Shown piece after piece: positions 34,601 through 41,599 of a stretch of 64,000 nt of DNA; position 1 is the stretch's first letter; the number at the start of each line of letters is the position of its first letter. The DNA lies in the NCBI GenBank assembly GCA_020638905.1, contig JACKHP010000004.1, positions 62,001-126,000 on the forward strand. Reading direction: 5' to 3'. The stretch comes from Planctomycetota bacterium. Lineage in GTDB: Bacteria > Planctomycetota > B15-G4. Made by a program: the position numbers and the translations under genes. A model generated the notes under the pieces. That model worked only from the letters and a program-made list of their open reading frames with translations. It ran no database searches and was not told where the DNA came from.

Positions 34601-34809
34601 AGCGCACCGCGACGCGCAAGACGATCCTCGTGCAGCCCGAGCGCGGCGGCGCTCCGGCGCGCGGGGTGACCTACGACCTGCAGCGCGATCCCGACGAGCT
34701 GCATCCGTACCCGGCCGACCCGTTCACGCTGCGGCGCCTCGACACCTGGCGTCGGCTGGGACGCGTCCTGCAGCCGCCGGCCGGCGGACGCCCGGGCGAG
34801 CGCCCGTGA
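31678..34809 (+). CDS. Large membrane protein with degenerate (metal-ligand-less) sulfatase-fold domain
   Basis: 1043 aa from ATG 31678. About 10 membrane helices fill residues 10-500, followed by a sulfatase-fold domain. Its key motifs are broken: VTVSSLRADK where active enzymes have V-x-x-D-SLRADH (first metal Asp replaced by Ser), STRPALTSLLTGLSP in place of the nucleophile motif, and VTAPHGTSLDEHDTW...FGHG where TADHGE is expected (Asp replaced by Pro). It is thus probably a pseudoenzyme, perhaps a binding or assembly partner of the active homologue encoded divergently at 29120-31543. It is the only plus-strand gene within the glycan locus and ends 28 bp from the next convergent gene. Confidence 0.75.
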   Translation: MAARGPTSRDIPLLLALLGLGAAARWPGAPLVALPLLFCPGWGLVRTLSEIDRNFGVLGASFACSTLVLGLLTTLSARAGFPAERLALLVHGATLLLCIVGRLRIARYDRWLASQPPHPDPMPLWPQRTAACVIVLGLTLAAALSAIPRDGLGSPVRLEQAALASAWQSGGEHPFLAGRTLDGGAFFAASAAGLSAASGVHPGVTAPMLALASLLSCLLMVAEGISRLWGNRGATRAMLAFLLGVNPLAGILLWGEPNTLPLAERVGAGFDPTITTALTPFLDAAPLAATLAAVTMLLFTTLSVLRRSSRHVPRLMAASGCLLVLCDPRAALLLLPGWFVGLLMSHLACRGSPDNDPIRGETVRRAREPRVLRAPFWRPALHLAVGVALAAPLVLAPDVVVEPTRVAAWSLLAGLGPFAIFFLPGVRHLNASPGREAFFFVGLVVLASLTGYAVRFEGDEGGLAVRLLAAVLAVPSSNGVMKLLAWQGRRAALPLLAFGALLLPGPWAAVHDAARREPLAVVGTGDTLVESGLPPSLDEALRLVDERAPAEAVLLLVPLPVPDDAARAVLVARRPLVVDLDHAAVAPARVLDLEQLADGDGTALQHLRCRSDLSGRPLWAVHGGEAWPGFQPIARVGVLHVERARPPDVVLVTVSSLRADKVAAGLMPSLTERAEHGLLFQTALTPMPSTRPALTSLLTGLSPLDHDVRSADAPVPFGLTTLAQEFARRGYRTSALVALGHDDSLLDGFEDVHADRRARAGELVDVALDRLAQADPRPLFLWLHLSDLELPYALPQDARTKATGTLDFPIQNDLRKTVYGVAAFPPTPRDAGVYLGGDEVDVATGLAQYDALLGVVDHALARLLDSVPSDDLLVVTAPHGTSLDEHDTWFGHGPDLFEPSVRVPLLLAGAGMPAEQTDALVSLEDVRELLLGGRLPTRTRVLLESDWRPGSATGRAADPALDASSRGAARRVWAERTATRKTILVQPERGGAPARGVTYDLQRDPDELHPYPADPFTLRRLDTWRRLGRVLQPPAGGRPGERP

Positions 34810-34837
34810 CGGACGCGGCACCCGCCGCGGTGCGTCC

Positions 34838-36697
34838 TCAGGCCCGCCAGCGTCCGCGGACGACGACCGCGTGCGGCCGTCCGTCGAGCGGCAGCCGCAG
34901 CTCGCCCGACGACCCGCGCGGCGCGCCGTCGACCTCGATCGTCACGTCGCTCAGCGCCCGCGGGACGCGGTAGCGCAGCGCACCGCGCAGGCCCTCGAGC
35001 TCGAGCCGGTCGTCGAGCAGCACGCCGTCGTCCTCGAAGACGTACGTGCGCACGCTGCGGACACCGTCGAGCCGCCGGCCGAAGCGGTCGGCCACGCCGC
35101 CGCGGAAGACCACGCGCCGGCCGTCGAAGTCGTGCTCGGTGGCCAGGTCGCAGTGGCTCGCCGACCACGCGGACGCCTCGCGCAACGTGCGCAGCAGCAC
35201 GTGCCGCACGGGATACAGCAGCCCGTGGACGAGGTTGCCCGCCTTGAGCTCGACGGTCGCGATGTAGACGCGGAACTTGAGGTCGCTGCGGTCGGCGGCC
35301 ACGACCTCGCGCAGCCTCGCCAGCCATCCCTTCGCCGACGCGGGGCGCACGCGGAAGCTGCCCTCGCGGTGGCGCACGAAACGCTCGTGCCGGACGACCT
35401 CGTCGCCGCGTGTCAGGCGCGGGTCGCCGCGCACCACGAGCGACTGCAGCGCGCCGCCGCCCACGTCGCAGCCGAACAGGTTCGAGGCGGCCTTCCTGCG
35501 TCCGCGCAGGACGGCCGTGTAGCGCGGGCGCTCGACGTGCAGCAGGCCGCTGCTGGCGAGGTCGACGTCCCGCGGGGTGCGCGCCGCGGCGCGCAGCGGC
35601 ACCGTGGCCAGGATGCGCGCGACCCAGGCCGCGTGCCCCGACCAGAAGACGCGGCACTGGAAGTTCGTGCCCTTCCCGTGGTGGCTGCGCACGCCGCCGT
35701 CCATCACGTCGAGGTGCGCGATCCACTCCTCCATGACGCGTCCGGCCTCCTCGTCGTAGGCCGGCTCGTCCAGCATGCGCGCGCCGACGTGCAGCGCGTA
35801 GGCGTCGAACGGGTGGCTGGCCACCTCGTAGGCCGACTCCCAGTACCACGCCTTGGCCTCGTCGTGGATGACCTTGTGCCCGTTGCCGTCGCGCATGGCC
35901 ACGAGCGCGTCGAGCGACGCCTTGATGCGCTCGCGTGTCCGCGCGTCGAGCTCGCGCCGCAGCACCTCGTGCACGTAGAGCACGAAGGCCGGCGTGCGCG
36001 AGTGGTAGAAGCCCGACGTGTCGGCCAGCCCCGGGTGCGTGCAGTCGGCATTCGCCTCGGGGATGTACGGCGCCACGCCGTCGGGGGCCAGCTCGTCGAG
36101 CGCCAGGGCACAGCCCGCGAGGGCGTCGGCGGCCCAGTCGTCGCGGCCCAGCAGGCGCGCGGCACGCGCCGTGCCCGTCCCCGCCCACAGGCGCTGGGCG
36201 GTGATCGAGCGGTCGCGCGCCGAGTGTCGCAGGTAGAGCTCGACGTGGCGCTCGAGCGCCTCGCGGCAGCGGCTGCGCTCGCCGTCGTCGAACAGGTCGG
36301 GCAGCTCCTCGAGCACCGTGGCGATCACGTCGGCGCAGGCGCCGCCGTCGATGCTGTTCGTCGACGCGTTGCGCGGGTCGACGCGTCCCGGGAGGAAGAC
36401 CGGCACCTGGCTCTCGGGGTCGAGCCCCAGGTGGTCGACCGTGCGCAGCACCTGCCGCTTGACGGCGGCGAGCTGCTCCTCTTCACGCGTGTAGCGCCAG
36501 CTCTCGAGGTTGAGCAGTGCGGCGTAGACGATCTTGCCCGTGTGCTCGACCTTGTGACGCGGGCAGATCAGCGCGCCGTCGGGGCGCGTCTGCTTCTCGA
36601 AGAAGCGGCACAGGCCGCGCAGGATCCCCAGGCGCAGCTGCACCTGGTCGACCATGCGGACGGTGCCGGTCCCGGCCTCGTGCGGCAGGCTGCTCAC
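34838..36697 (-). CDS. Putative alpha/alpha-toroid plus beta-sandwich protein, heparinase/lyase-like, function unknown
   Basis: 619 aa. The first 370 residues are helical with aromatic/acidic motifs typical of (alpha/alpha) toroids (RPDGALICPRHKVEHTGK; DTSGFYHSRTPAFVLYVHEV; EAKAWYWESAYEVASHPFDAYA; SHHGKGTNFQCRVFWSGHAAW). The remaining 250 are beta-rich (TEHDFDGRRVVFRGGVADRFG). This layout recalls heparinase II/III or alginate-lyase-like families, but I recognise no diagnostic catalytic motif and see no signal peptide, so it may be cytoplasmic. GTG 36697 has GGAGG 5 nt upstream and overlaps the glycosyltransferase stop (GTGA). Confidence 0.55.
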   Translation of the reverse strand: MSSLPHEAGTGTVRMVDQVQLRLGILRGLCRFFEKQTRPDGALICPRHKVEHTGKIVYAALLNLESWRYTREEEQLAAVKRQVLRTVDHLGLDPESQVPVFLPGRVDPRNASTNSIDGGACADVIATVLEELPDLFDDGERSRCREALERHVELYLRHSARDRSITAQRLWAGTGTARAARLLGRDDWAADALAGCALALDELAPDGVAPYIPEANADCTHPGLADTSGFYHSRTPAFVLYVHEVLRRELDARTRERIKASLDALVAMRDGNGHKVIHDEAKAWYWESAYEVASHPFDAYALHVGARMLDEPAYDEEAGRVMEEWIAHLDVMDGGVRSHHGKGTNFQCRVFWSGHAAWVARILATVPLRAAARTPRDVDLASSGLLHVERPRYTAVLRGRRKAASNLFGCDVGGGALQSLVVRGDPRLTRGDEVVRHERFVRHREGSFRVRPASAKGWLARLREVVAADRSDLKFRVYIATVELKAGNLVHGLLYPVRHVLLRTLREASAWSASHCDLATEHDFDGRRVVFRGGVADRFGRRLDGVRSVRTYVFEDDGVLLDDRLELEGLRGALRYRVPRALSDVTIEVDGAPRGSSGELRLPLDGRPHAVVVRGRWRA

Positions 36698-37731
36698 GCG
36701 CGTCCCTCCATGACCGAGACCATGCGCGGCACGAGCGCGCGGATGTCGTGGTCGCGCACGACGATCTCGCGCAGGCGCGCGCCCAGCCCCGCGAGCTCGT
36801 CGTCGTCCAGCGCGAGCACCTCGTCGATGCGGCGCGCGAGCTGTCCGGCGTCGTTCTTGTCGAACATGAGCCGTCCGGCCAGCTCTTGTCCGAAGATGCG
36901 CTCGAACGACTCGTTGCACGTGAGCGGGACGGTGCCGCAGGCCATCGCCTCGAGCACGACCTTGTCGACGCTGCCCGTGTGGCTCGTGTTCACGAGCAGC
37001 CTCGCCCGGCGCATGGCGTCGGCCACGCGCACGTAGGGCACGGCCCCCAGGAAGCTCACCGCGTCGCCGAGCTCGCGGGCCCGGGCGAAGAGCGCGTCGC
37101 GGTAGGGCGCGTCCTTCTCGAGCAGGATGTCGCCGGCGATCTGGGTCGTCGGCACGGACGGCAGCCTCGCCAACGCGTCGAGCAGCACGTCCTGGGCCTT
37201 GGTCGGCGAGAGCCGTCCGACGGCGAGCACGTCGACGTCGCGCGGCGCGTCCGGCGGCGCGAAGTGCTCGCAGTCGATGCCGTGTCCCGTGACGACGACC
37301 TTCTTCTGCGGGCACTCCAGCCGGAACGACTCCTCGGACGCCGTGAACACCCTGCGCACCAGCGGCGTGGCCAGGCGCAGCGAGGCGTCGACGCCCTTGT
37401 GCGTGTACCACAGGTACATCGGCACGAAGGACGGCAGCGCCAGCGGCGCCGCGTAGAGCGCGAACCTCGGCACCATGTGCACCCACACGGCCGAGGGACG
37501 CGAGAGCCCCATGCCGCGCATCAGGCGCAGCGCCATGACGAGCTTGCCCGAGCCGGCCTCGCGGCCCAGCGAGCGCACGCGCACGTTCGCCGGCAGGTCG
37601 TGGTCTCCCACCCGCTGGGCGAAGATCGTCAGCTTCTCGACGTGCTGCGCGAAGACCTCGCACCACGTGTGGAAGAAGCCGAGGACGGCGTCCTGGCGAT
37701 CGAGGACCTGGGTCAGGATGGCGAGGTGCAT
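36694..37731 (-). CDS. Glycosyltransferase family 4
   Basis: 345 aa from ATG 37731 (MHLAILTQVLDRQDAVLGFF); ATG 37746 would add five residues. The N-terminal half has VWVHMVPRFALYAAPLALPS and WYTHKGVDASLRLA; the donor domain has VVVTGHGIDCEHFAPPD, AVGRLSPTKAQDVLLDAL and SVDKVVLEAMACGTVPLTC. It looks like a full-length GT4 enzyme and is cotranscribed with the toroid protein. A 104-bp gap separates it from the next gene upstream. Confidence 0.9.
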   Translation of the reverse strand: MHLAILTQVLDRQDAVLGFFHTWCEVFAQHVEKLTIFAQRVGDHDLPANVRVRSLGREAGSGKLVMALRLMRGMGLSRPSAVWVHMVPRFALYAAPLALPSFVPMYLWYTHKGVDASLRLATPLVRRVFTASEESFRLECPQKKVVVTGHGIDCEHFAPPDAPRDVDVLAVGRLSPTKAQDVLLDALARLPSVPTTQIAGDILLEKDAPYRDALFARARELGDAVSFLGAVPYVRVADAMRRARLLVNTSHTGSVDKVVLEAMACGTVPLTCNESFERIFGQELAGRLMFDKNDAGQLARRIDEVLALDDDELAGLGARLREIVVRDHDIRALVPRMVSVMEGRA

Positions 37732-37835
37732 GGCGCCGCGCAGCATGACCGGTGCGGCGCGCCGGCTCCAGCAGCAAGCCGGGCACGCGGGACGGGACAC
37801 GGCGTCCCGCGGCTCCGCGACGCACCCCGCGCGCG

Positions 37836-39005
37836 TCAGCGCACCGCGCCGCGCTCGGCCAGCAGGCCCGCGTACAGCGCCGCCAGGCGCTCGGCCACCG
37901 CGTCGGCCGTCATCTCGGCGAAGCTCCGTCCTCGCGTGCCCGCCGCGAGACGCGCGCGCAGGGCGGCGTCGCCCAGCAGCGACGAGAGCGCCTCGGCCAG
38001 CGGCGCCACGTCGCCGCGCGGCACGAGCAGTCCGTCGCGGCCGTGGTGCACGAGTCCGGGGACGCCACCGACACGGCTCGCGATCACCGGCACGCCGGCC
38101 GCCAGGGCCTCGACGAGCACCTGCGGCAGACCTTCGGCGCGGCTCGGCAGCACGAGCAGGTCGAGCGCGCCGTAGACCGCGCCGAGCTCCGCGCGCGGAC
38201 GCTCGAAGAGCACGTCGGGACGACCGGCCGCGCGCGCGCGCAGCTCGTCCTCGCAGGGACCGGCGCCCATCACGAGCAGGCGCGCCGAAGGATCGCGCGG
38301 CTCGGGACGGCAGGCTTCCCAGGCGGCGAGCAGGCGCGCGACGTCCTTGACCGGCGCGAGGCGTCCCACGCAGCCCACGAGCACGGCGCCCTCGGGCACG
38401 TCCAGCGCGCGACGCAGCTCGGCCCCGGCGCGCGGATCGGGCGCGGTGCGCGCGAAGTCGACCCCCGGCGGGATGATCGCGTACTGCCCGGGACGTCCCA
38501 CGCGGTGGTCGCGCAACAACTCGTCGCGCACCTCGGGCGCCACCGCCACGAGCGCAGCGGTGCGCGGGGCGAGCCGGCGCTCGAGCGCGGCGAAGGCGAA
38601 CGACGCCCGCGGGCCGAAGGTGCCCTCGAGCACGTGCCCGTGGTAGCTGTGGACGAGCACGGGGCGCGGTCGCAGGGCGCTCGCCGCCATGCGTCCCAGC
38701 ACACCCGCCTTGGCGGTGTGCGTGTGCACGATGTCGGGCCGCACCGAGCGCACCAGCCGGCGCAGCACGCGCAGCGCCGAGAGGTCGGCCAGCGGGCGCA
38801 CGTCGCGTCCCAGCGACGGGATGCGGCGCACGTCGAGTCCGGCCGCTTCGGCCTCGTGCAGCAGGTCGAGCTCGCCGTCGGCCACGTGCCCGGTGGCGAG
38901 CACGGTGCGGTAGCCGCGCTCGGCCAGGGGCGCCGTGATGCGCACCACGTGTCGCGCCGGTCCGCCCATGTTGAGACGGGCGATGACGCGCAGCACGGTG
39001 GGCAT
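37836..39005 (-). CDS. Glycosyltransferase family 4
   Basis: 389 aa from ATG 39005 (MPTVLRVIARLNMGGPARHV, the usual GT4 N-terminus with GGPARH). Acceptor domain: PDIVHTHTAKAGVLGRMAA and SYHGHVLEGTFGP. Donor domain: AIIPPGVDFART, GCVGRLAPVKDV, SRAEGLPQVLVEALAAGVPV. An in-frame ATG 84 bp upstream would add a non-conserved basic extension and is rejected. The THTAKAGVLGR motif is frequent in enzymes that add early sugars to a lipid carrier. Confidence 0.92.
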   Translation of the reverse strand: MPTVLRVIARLNMGGPARHVVRITAPLAERGYRTVLATGHVADGELDLLHEAEAAGLDVRRIPSLGRDVRPLADLSALRVLRRLVRSVRPDIVHTHTAKAGVLGRMAASALRPRPVLVHSYHGHVLEGTFGPRASFAFAALERRLAPRTAALVAVAPEVRDELLRDHRVGRPGQYAIIPPGVDFARTAPDPRAGAELRRALDVPEGAVLVGCVGRLAPVKDVARLLAAWEACRPEPRDPSARLLVMGAGPCEDELRARAAGRPDVLFERPRAELGAVYGALDLLVLPSRAEGLPQVLVEALAAGVPVIASRVGGVPGLVHHGRDGLLVPRGDVAPLAEALSSLLGDAALRARLAAGTRGRSFAEMTADAVAERLAALYAGLLAERGAVR

Positions 39006-39092
39006 GGCGGTCGGGGATCTCCGGCGGATGCGCGGGCGGGTCGGCTCTCGCGCGACGCCCAGATTGGGCACGGACCCGCCGCGGTGCAAGCG

Positions 39093-39986
39093 TCAGGCGT
39101 CGGCCAGCGCCTCGCGCAACATGGCGTCGAGTCCCACTCGCGGGACGAACGGGATCGCGGCGCGCAGGGCGCCCAGGTCGGGGGCGCGGCGCGGGAGGTC
39201 CTCGCGCGGGCCGCAGGCGGCGAAGGGACGCACCGTCGCGCCGCGTCCGGCCAGGCGCGCCAGGCGTCCCGCGAGTTCACCCATGCTCGTGCGCACCGTG
39301 CCGCCCAGCTCGAGCAGCTCGCGCCGGTCGTGCGCCGGACGCTCGAGCAGCCGCAGCAGCGCCGCGACGAGATCGGAGACGTGCACGAAGCTGCGCTCCT
39401 GCCGTCCGTCGCCGTGCACCGGCAACTCGGCCCCGCGCCGGGCGCGCGTGGCCAGCGCGGGCAGCACCGCGCCAGGCGCCGACTGGCCGCGTCCGACCAC
39501 GTTGAAGGGACGCAGCACCGTCAGCGGCAGGCAGCCTCCGCTCTGCAGCAGCAGGGCCTCGGCGTCGCGCTTGGCTTCGGCGTAGATCGCCCGCGGGCCC
39601 CCTCGCGGGGCGTCGGTGACCTCGCTGCTCGAGAACGCCACGAGCGGCGTCCCGTGGCGACGGGCGACCTCGAGCACGACGCCCGTCCCGTCGCGTACCA
39701 CGCTGTCGACCCGGCCCGGATCGGCCAGCACGCGCTCGACACCCACCGGCGCGGCCAGGTGCAGCGCGGCGTCGACGCCGGCGAAGGCGCGTTCGACCGC
39801 GCGCCGATCGCGCACGTCGCCGCACTGCAGCAGCAGGCGTCGATGCCGCGGCAGGCCGAGGGGCGAGGGCGCCGAGAGATCGTCGAGGACGGTCACGCGG
39901 TCGCCGCGGGCGAGCAGGGCGCGGGTCAGATGGACGCCGAGGAAGCCGGCGCCGCCGGTCAGCAGCACGGTGCGAGGACGGGTCAT
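39093..39986 (-). CDS. NAD(P)-dependent sugar epimerase/dehydratase (extended SDR)
   Basis: 297 aa. Rossmann motif TGGAGFLGVHL (about residues 10-20), ALHLAAPVGV, catalytic segment SSSEVTDAP with YAEAK (YxxxK), and VLRPFNVVGRGQ...VHGDGRQERSFVHVSDLV, all typical of UDP-glucose/GalNAc 4-epimerase-like or UDP-glucuronate decarboxylase-like SDRs. It probably makes a nucleotide-sugar for the adjacent transferases. Start ATG 39986 lies in an 87-bp larger arrangement of minus-strand genes. Confidence 0.9.
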   Translation of the reverse strand: MTRPRTVLLTGGAGFLGVHLTRALLARGDRVTVLDDLSAPSPLGLPRHRRLLLQCGDVRDRRAVERAFAGVDAALHLAAPVGVERVLADPGRVDSVVRDGTGVVLEVARRHGTPLVAFSSSEVTDAPRGGPRAIYAEAKRDAEALLLQSGGCLPLTVLRPFNVVGRGQSAPGAVLPALATRARRGAELPVHGDGRQERSFVHVSDLVAALLRLLERPAHDRRELLELGGTVRTSMGELAGRLARLAGRGATVRPFAACGPREDLPRRAPDLGALRAAIPFVPRVGLDAMLREALADA

Positions 39987-40027
39987 GTGCGCTGAGACGA
40001 CGTCCGCGGTGAAGTTCGTCCCGTGGG

Positions 40028-40708
40028 TCAGGCGCCGGCGTGCCCGAGTACGAACCCCGCCACGCCGTCGAGCCAGGGCGCAGGCGGCGGATCGGTCAGG
40101 TCGCGCTTGCGCACCTGGAGGTCGTGATCGCCCCCCGCCACGACCAGCAGTTCGGCCTCGGCGCAGGACGCGACGGCCTGCTTCAGCAGGTCGAAGTCGG
40201 CCAGCGGATCGCGCGTCCCCGAGACGAAGAGCTGCGGGACGGACACGCGCGGCAGGTGCTCGGCGCGCAGACGGTCGGTGCGTCCGGCGGGATGCAGCGG
40301 GTAGCCGAGGTAGACCGCGCAGGCAGCCTCGGGCGCGCGACCGTCGGCGAGCAGCATCGAGGCCATGCGGCCGCCCATCGACTTGCCGGCCAGCGCCACC
40401 GGACCGCGATCGGTCCAGGAGAGCGCCGTGTCGAGCATGGCACGCCAGGTGTCGAGCAGCACCGGTGCGCGGTCGGGCGGACGTGCCTTGCCCTCGTCGA
40501 CGCGGCGCTGCATGTACGGGAAGTGGAAGCGCGCCACGTCGAGACCGCGCTCGACGAGTCCCGTCGCCGCGTCGCGCAGGAACGGGCTCGTGAACGGCGC
40601 ACCGGCGCCGTGCGCCAGCAGCACCAGGGGACGACCGTCGCGCGCGCCCTCGCGAATCCACTCGGCGCGGCGTTCTCCCAAGCCGAGGTGCCCGTGGTCG
40701 GTCGTCAT
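40028..40708 (-). CDS. Alpha/beta hydrolase of the KANL3/Tex30-like (dienelactone hydrolase-like) group
   Basis: 226 aa. VLLAHGAGAPFTSPFL holds the oxyanion-side HGAG; GKSMGGRMAS is the nucleophile elbow (GxSxG, Ser within KSMGG); the acid and histidine fit SGTRDPLADF and GGDHDLQV. Small stand-alone hydrolases of this type are usually cytoplasmic with unknown ester or amide substrates. It lies 41 bp upstream of the epimerase gene on the same strand and may be the first gene of that operon. Confidence 0.88.
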   Translation of the reverse strand: MTTDHGHLGLGERRAEWIREGARDGRPLVLLAHGAGAPFTSPFLRDAATGLVERGLDVARFHFPYMQRRVDEGKARPPDRAPVLLDTWRAMLDTALSWTDRGPVALAGKSMGGRMASMLLADGRAPEAACAVYLGYPLHPAGRTDRLRAEHLPRVSVPQLFVSGTRDPLADFDLLKQAVASCAEAELLVVAGGDHDLQVRKRDLTDPPPAPWLDGVAGFVLGHAGA

Positions 40709-40737
40709 GCCGGCACCCCTCGCGCGCTCCTGCCGCC

Positions 40738-40770
40738 GACCCCCCGGACGATCCACGAGTCCGGGGGGTC
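40738..40770 (-). terminator. Terminator-like hairpin after the second HU gene
   Basis: Perfect 12-bp inverted repeat GACCCCCCGGAC (40738-40749) / GTCCGGGGGGTC (40759-40770) with a 9-nt loop, 18 nt past the HU stop. No T-run follows. Confidence 0.6.
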
Positions 40771-40788
40771 GACGCGACCCGGGGTGGG

Positions 40789-41112
40789 TCAGACCATGTC
40801 CTTCAGGCCCTTGAGCGGGGTCGTCTTGACGACCTTCCGCGCCGGCTTGGCCTTGAACATCATCTCTTCGCCGGTGAAGGGGTTGATGCCCTTGCGCGCC
40901 TTGGTGGCGGGCTTCTTGACCACGCGGCACTTGACCAGGCCGGGGATCGTGAACGTGCCGGGGCCACGCTTGCCCAGGTCCTTCTTGATCAACGAGGACA
41001 TCTCCTCGAAGACGCCCGAGACTTCCTTGCGGGACAGTCCCGTGTTCTCGGAGATCACGCGCAGGATCTCGCTCTTGGTCCGGGGCTTGGCCTCGGCGGG
41101 GGTAGCAGCCAT
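40789..41112 (-). CDS. HU-family DNA-binding protein (second copy)
   Basis: 107 aa, close to minimal HU size. TKSEILRVISENTGLSRKEVSGVFEEM is the dimerisation helix pair; GPGTFTIPGLVKCRVVKKPATKARKGINPFTGEEMMFKAKPARKVVK carries the DNA-binding arm with the intercalating NP in GINPFTGEE. The 'IPGLVKCRV' variant is common in Planctomycetota and some deltaproteobacterial lineages. Start ATG 41112 has AGAGGAAA upstream. It has its own promoter and terminator and is distinct from the tailed HU at 2564. Confidence 0.93.
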   Translation of the reverse strand: MAATPAEAKPRTKSEILRVISENTGLSRKEVSGVFEEMSSLIKKDLGKRGPGTFTIPGLVKCRVVKKPATKARKGINPFTGEEMMFKAKPARKVVKTTPLKGLKDMV

Positions 41113-41138
41113 CTCGTTTTCCTCTGCAGGCGATGGGT

Positions 41139-41158
41139 GATCGCGTTCGCACGCGATC
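41139..41158 (-). promoter_or_regulatory. Dyad in the leader of the second HU gene
   Basis: GATCGCGT-tcgc-ACGCGATC (plus-strand reading), a perfect 8-bp inverted repeat in the untranslated leader between the -10 box and the ATG. It could be an operator (HU genes are often autoregulated) or an RNA hairpin. Confidence 0.45.
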
Positions 41159-41170
41159 GGACAAGCGGCG

Positions 41171-41199
41171 ACGTTACTGCGGCCCCTCGGCCACTTCAA
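41171..41199 (-). promoter_or_regulatory. Promoter of the second HU gene
   Basis: Minus strand -35 TTGAAG (41194-41199), 17-bp spacer, -10 TAACGT (41171-41176), about 60 bp upstream of the ATG. A further dyad CCCTGGA-ttt-TCCAGGG at 41210-41226 lies just upstream of the -35 and may be an activator site. On the plus strand that dyad is followed by TTTT, but no plus-strand gene needs terminating there. Nothing else is seen up to the tRNA at 41436. Confidence 0.5.
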
Positions 41200-41435
41200 G
41201 CGGTCGATTCCCTGGATTTTCCAGGGTTTTCGCACCCACGGTACTGTCATTGCCTTGCGAGCGGAGTCGCGCGAGCGGCTCGCCCTGTCACGTCCCCCAC
41301 CGGACGACGTCCGCTCGGGACAGAAACGCCCCCCGTCGAGGCCGCGCCGGAGAGCGCTCGAGGGCCGCGCGGCGAGCGCGTGCGTGCCGTCCGCCCGCCC
41401 TGCGCGGATGCCACTGCGCGCGGAGGTTCGCGCAG

Positions 41436-41520
41436 TGGGGGCGCCGGGGATCGAACCCGGATGACCGCGTGGGCCGAGGGATTTTAAGTCCCCTGCGTAT
41501 GCCAGTTCCGCCACGCCCCC
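41436..41520 (-). tRNA. tRNA-Leu (anticodon UAA)
   Basis: An 85-nt cloverleaf. The acceptor stem GGGGGCG pairs with CGCCCCC and the discriminator is A. The anticodon loop is CTTAAAA (anticodon TAA) on a 5-bp stem. A class II variable arm precedes the T-arm CCGGGTTCGATCCCCGG. The 3' CCA is not encoded. A TACACT box (41554-41559, minus strand) lies about 34 bp upstream and may be its -10. Confidence 0.95.
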
Positions 41521-41599
41521 GTCGTGTGCGACGCGCTTCGCGACGGCGCCGCGAGTGTAGCGCGCACCGCGCCGCCGCGGCAGTCGTCGCGCAGCGGCT

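Noticed and set aside
41210..41230. Hairpin followed by TTTT read as a plus-strand intrinsic terminator
   Set aside because: No plus-strand gene precedes it within range; it is more likely a regulatory dyad upstream of the minus-strand HU promoter.
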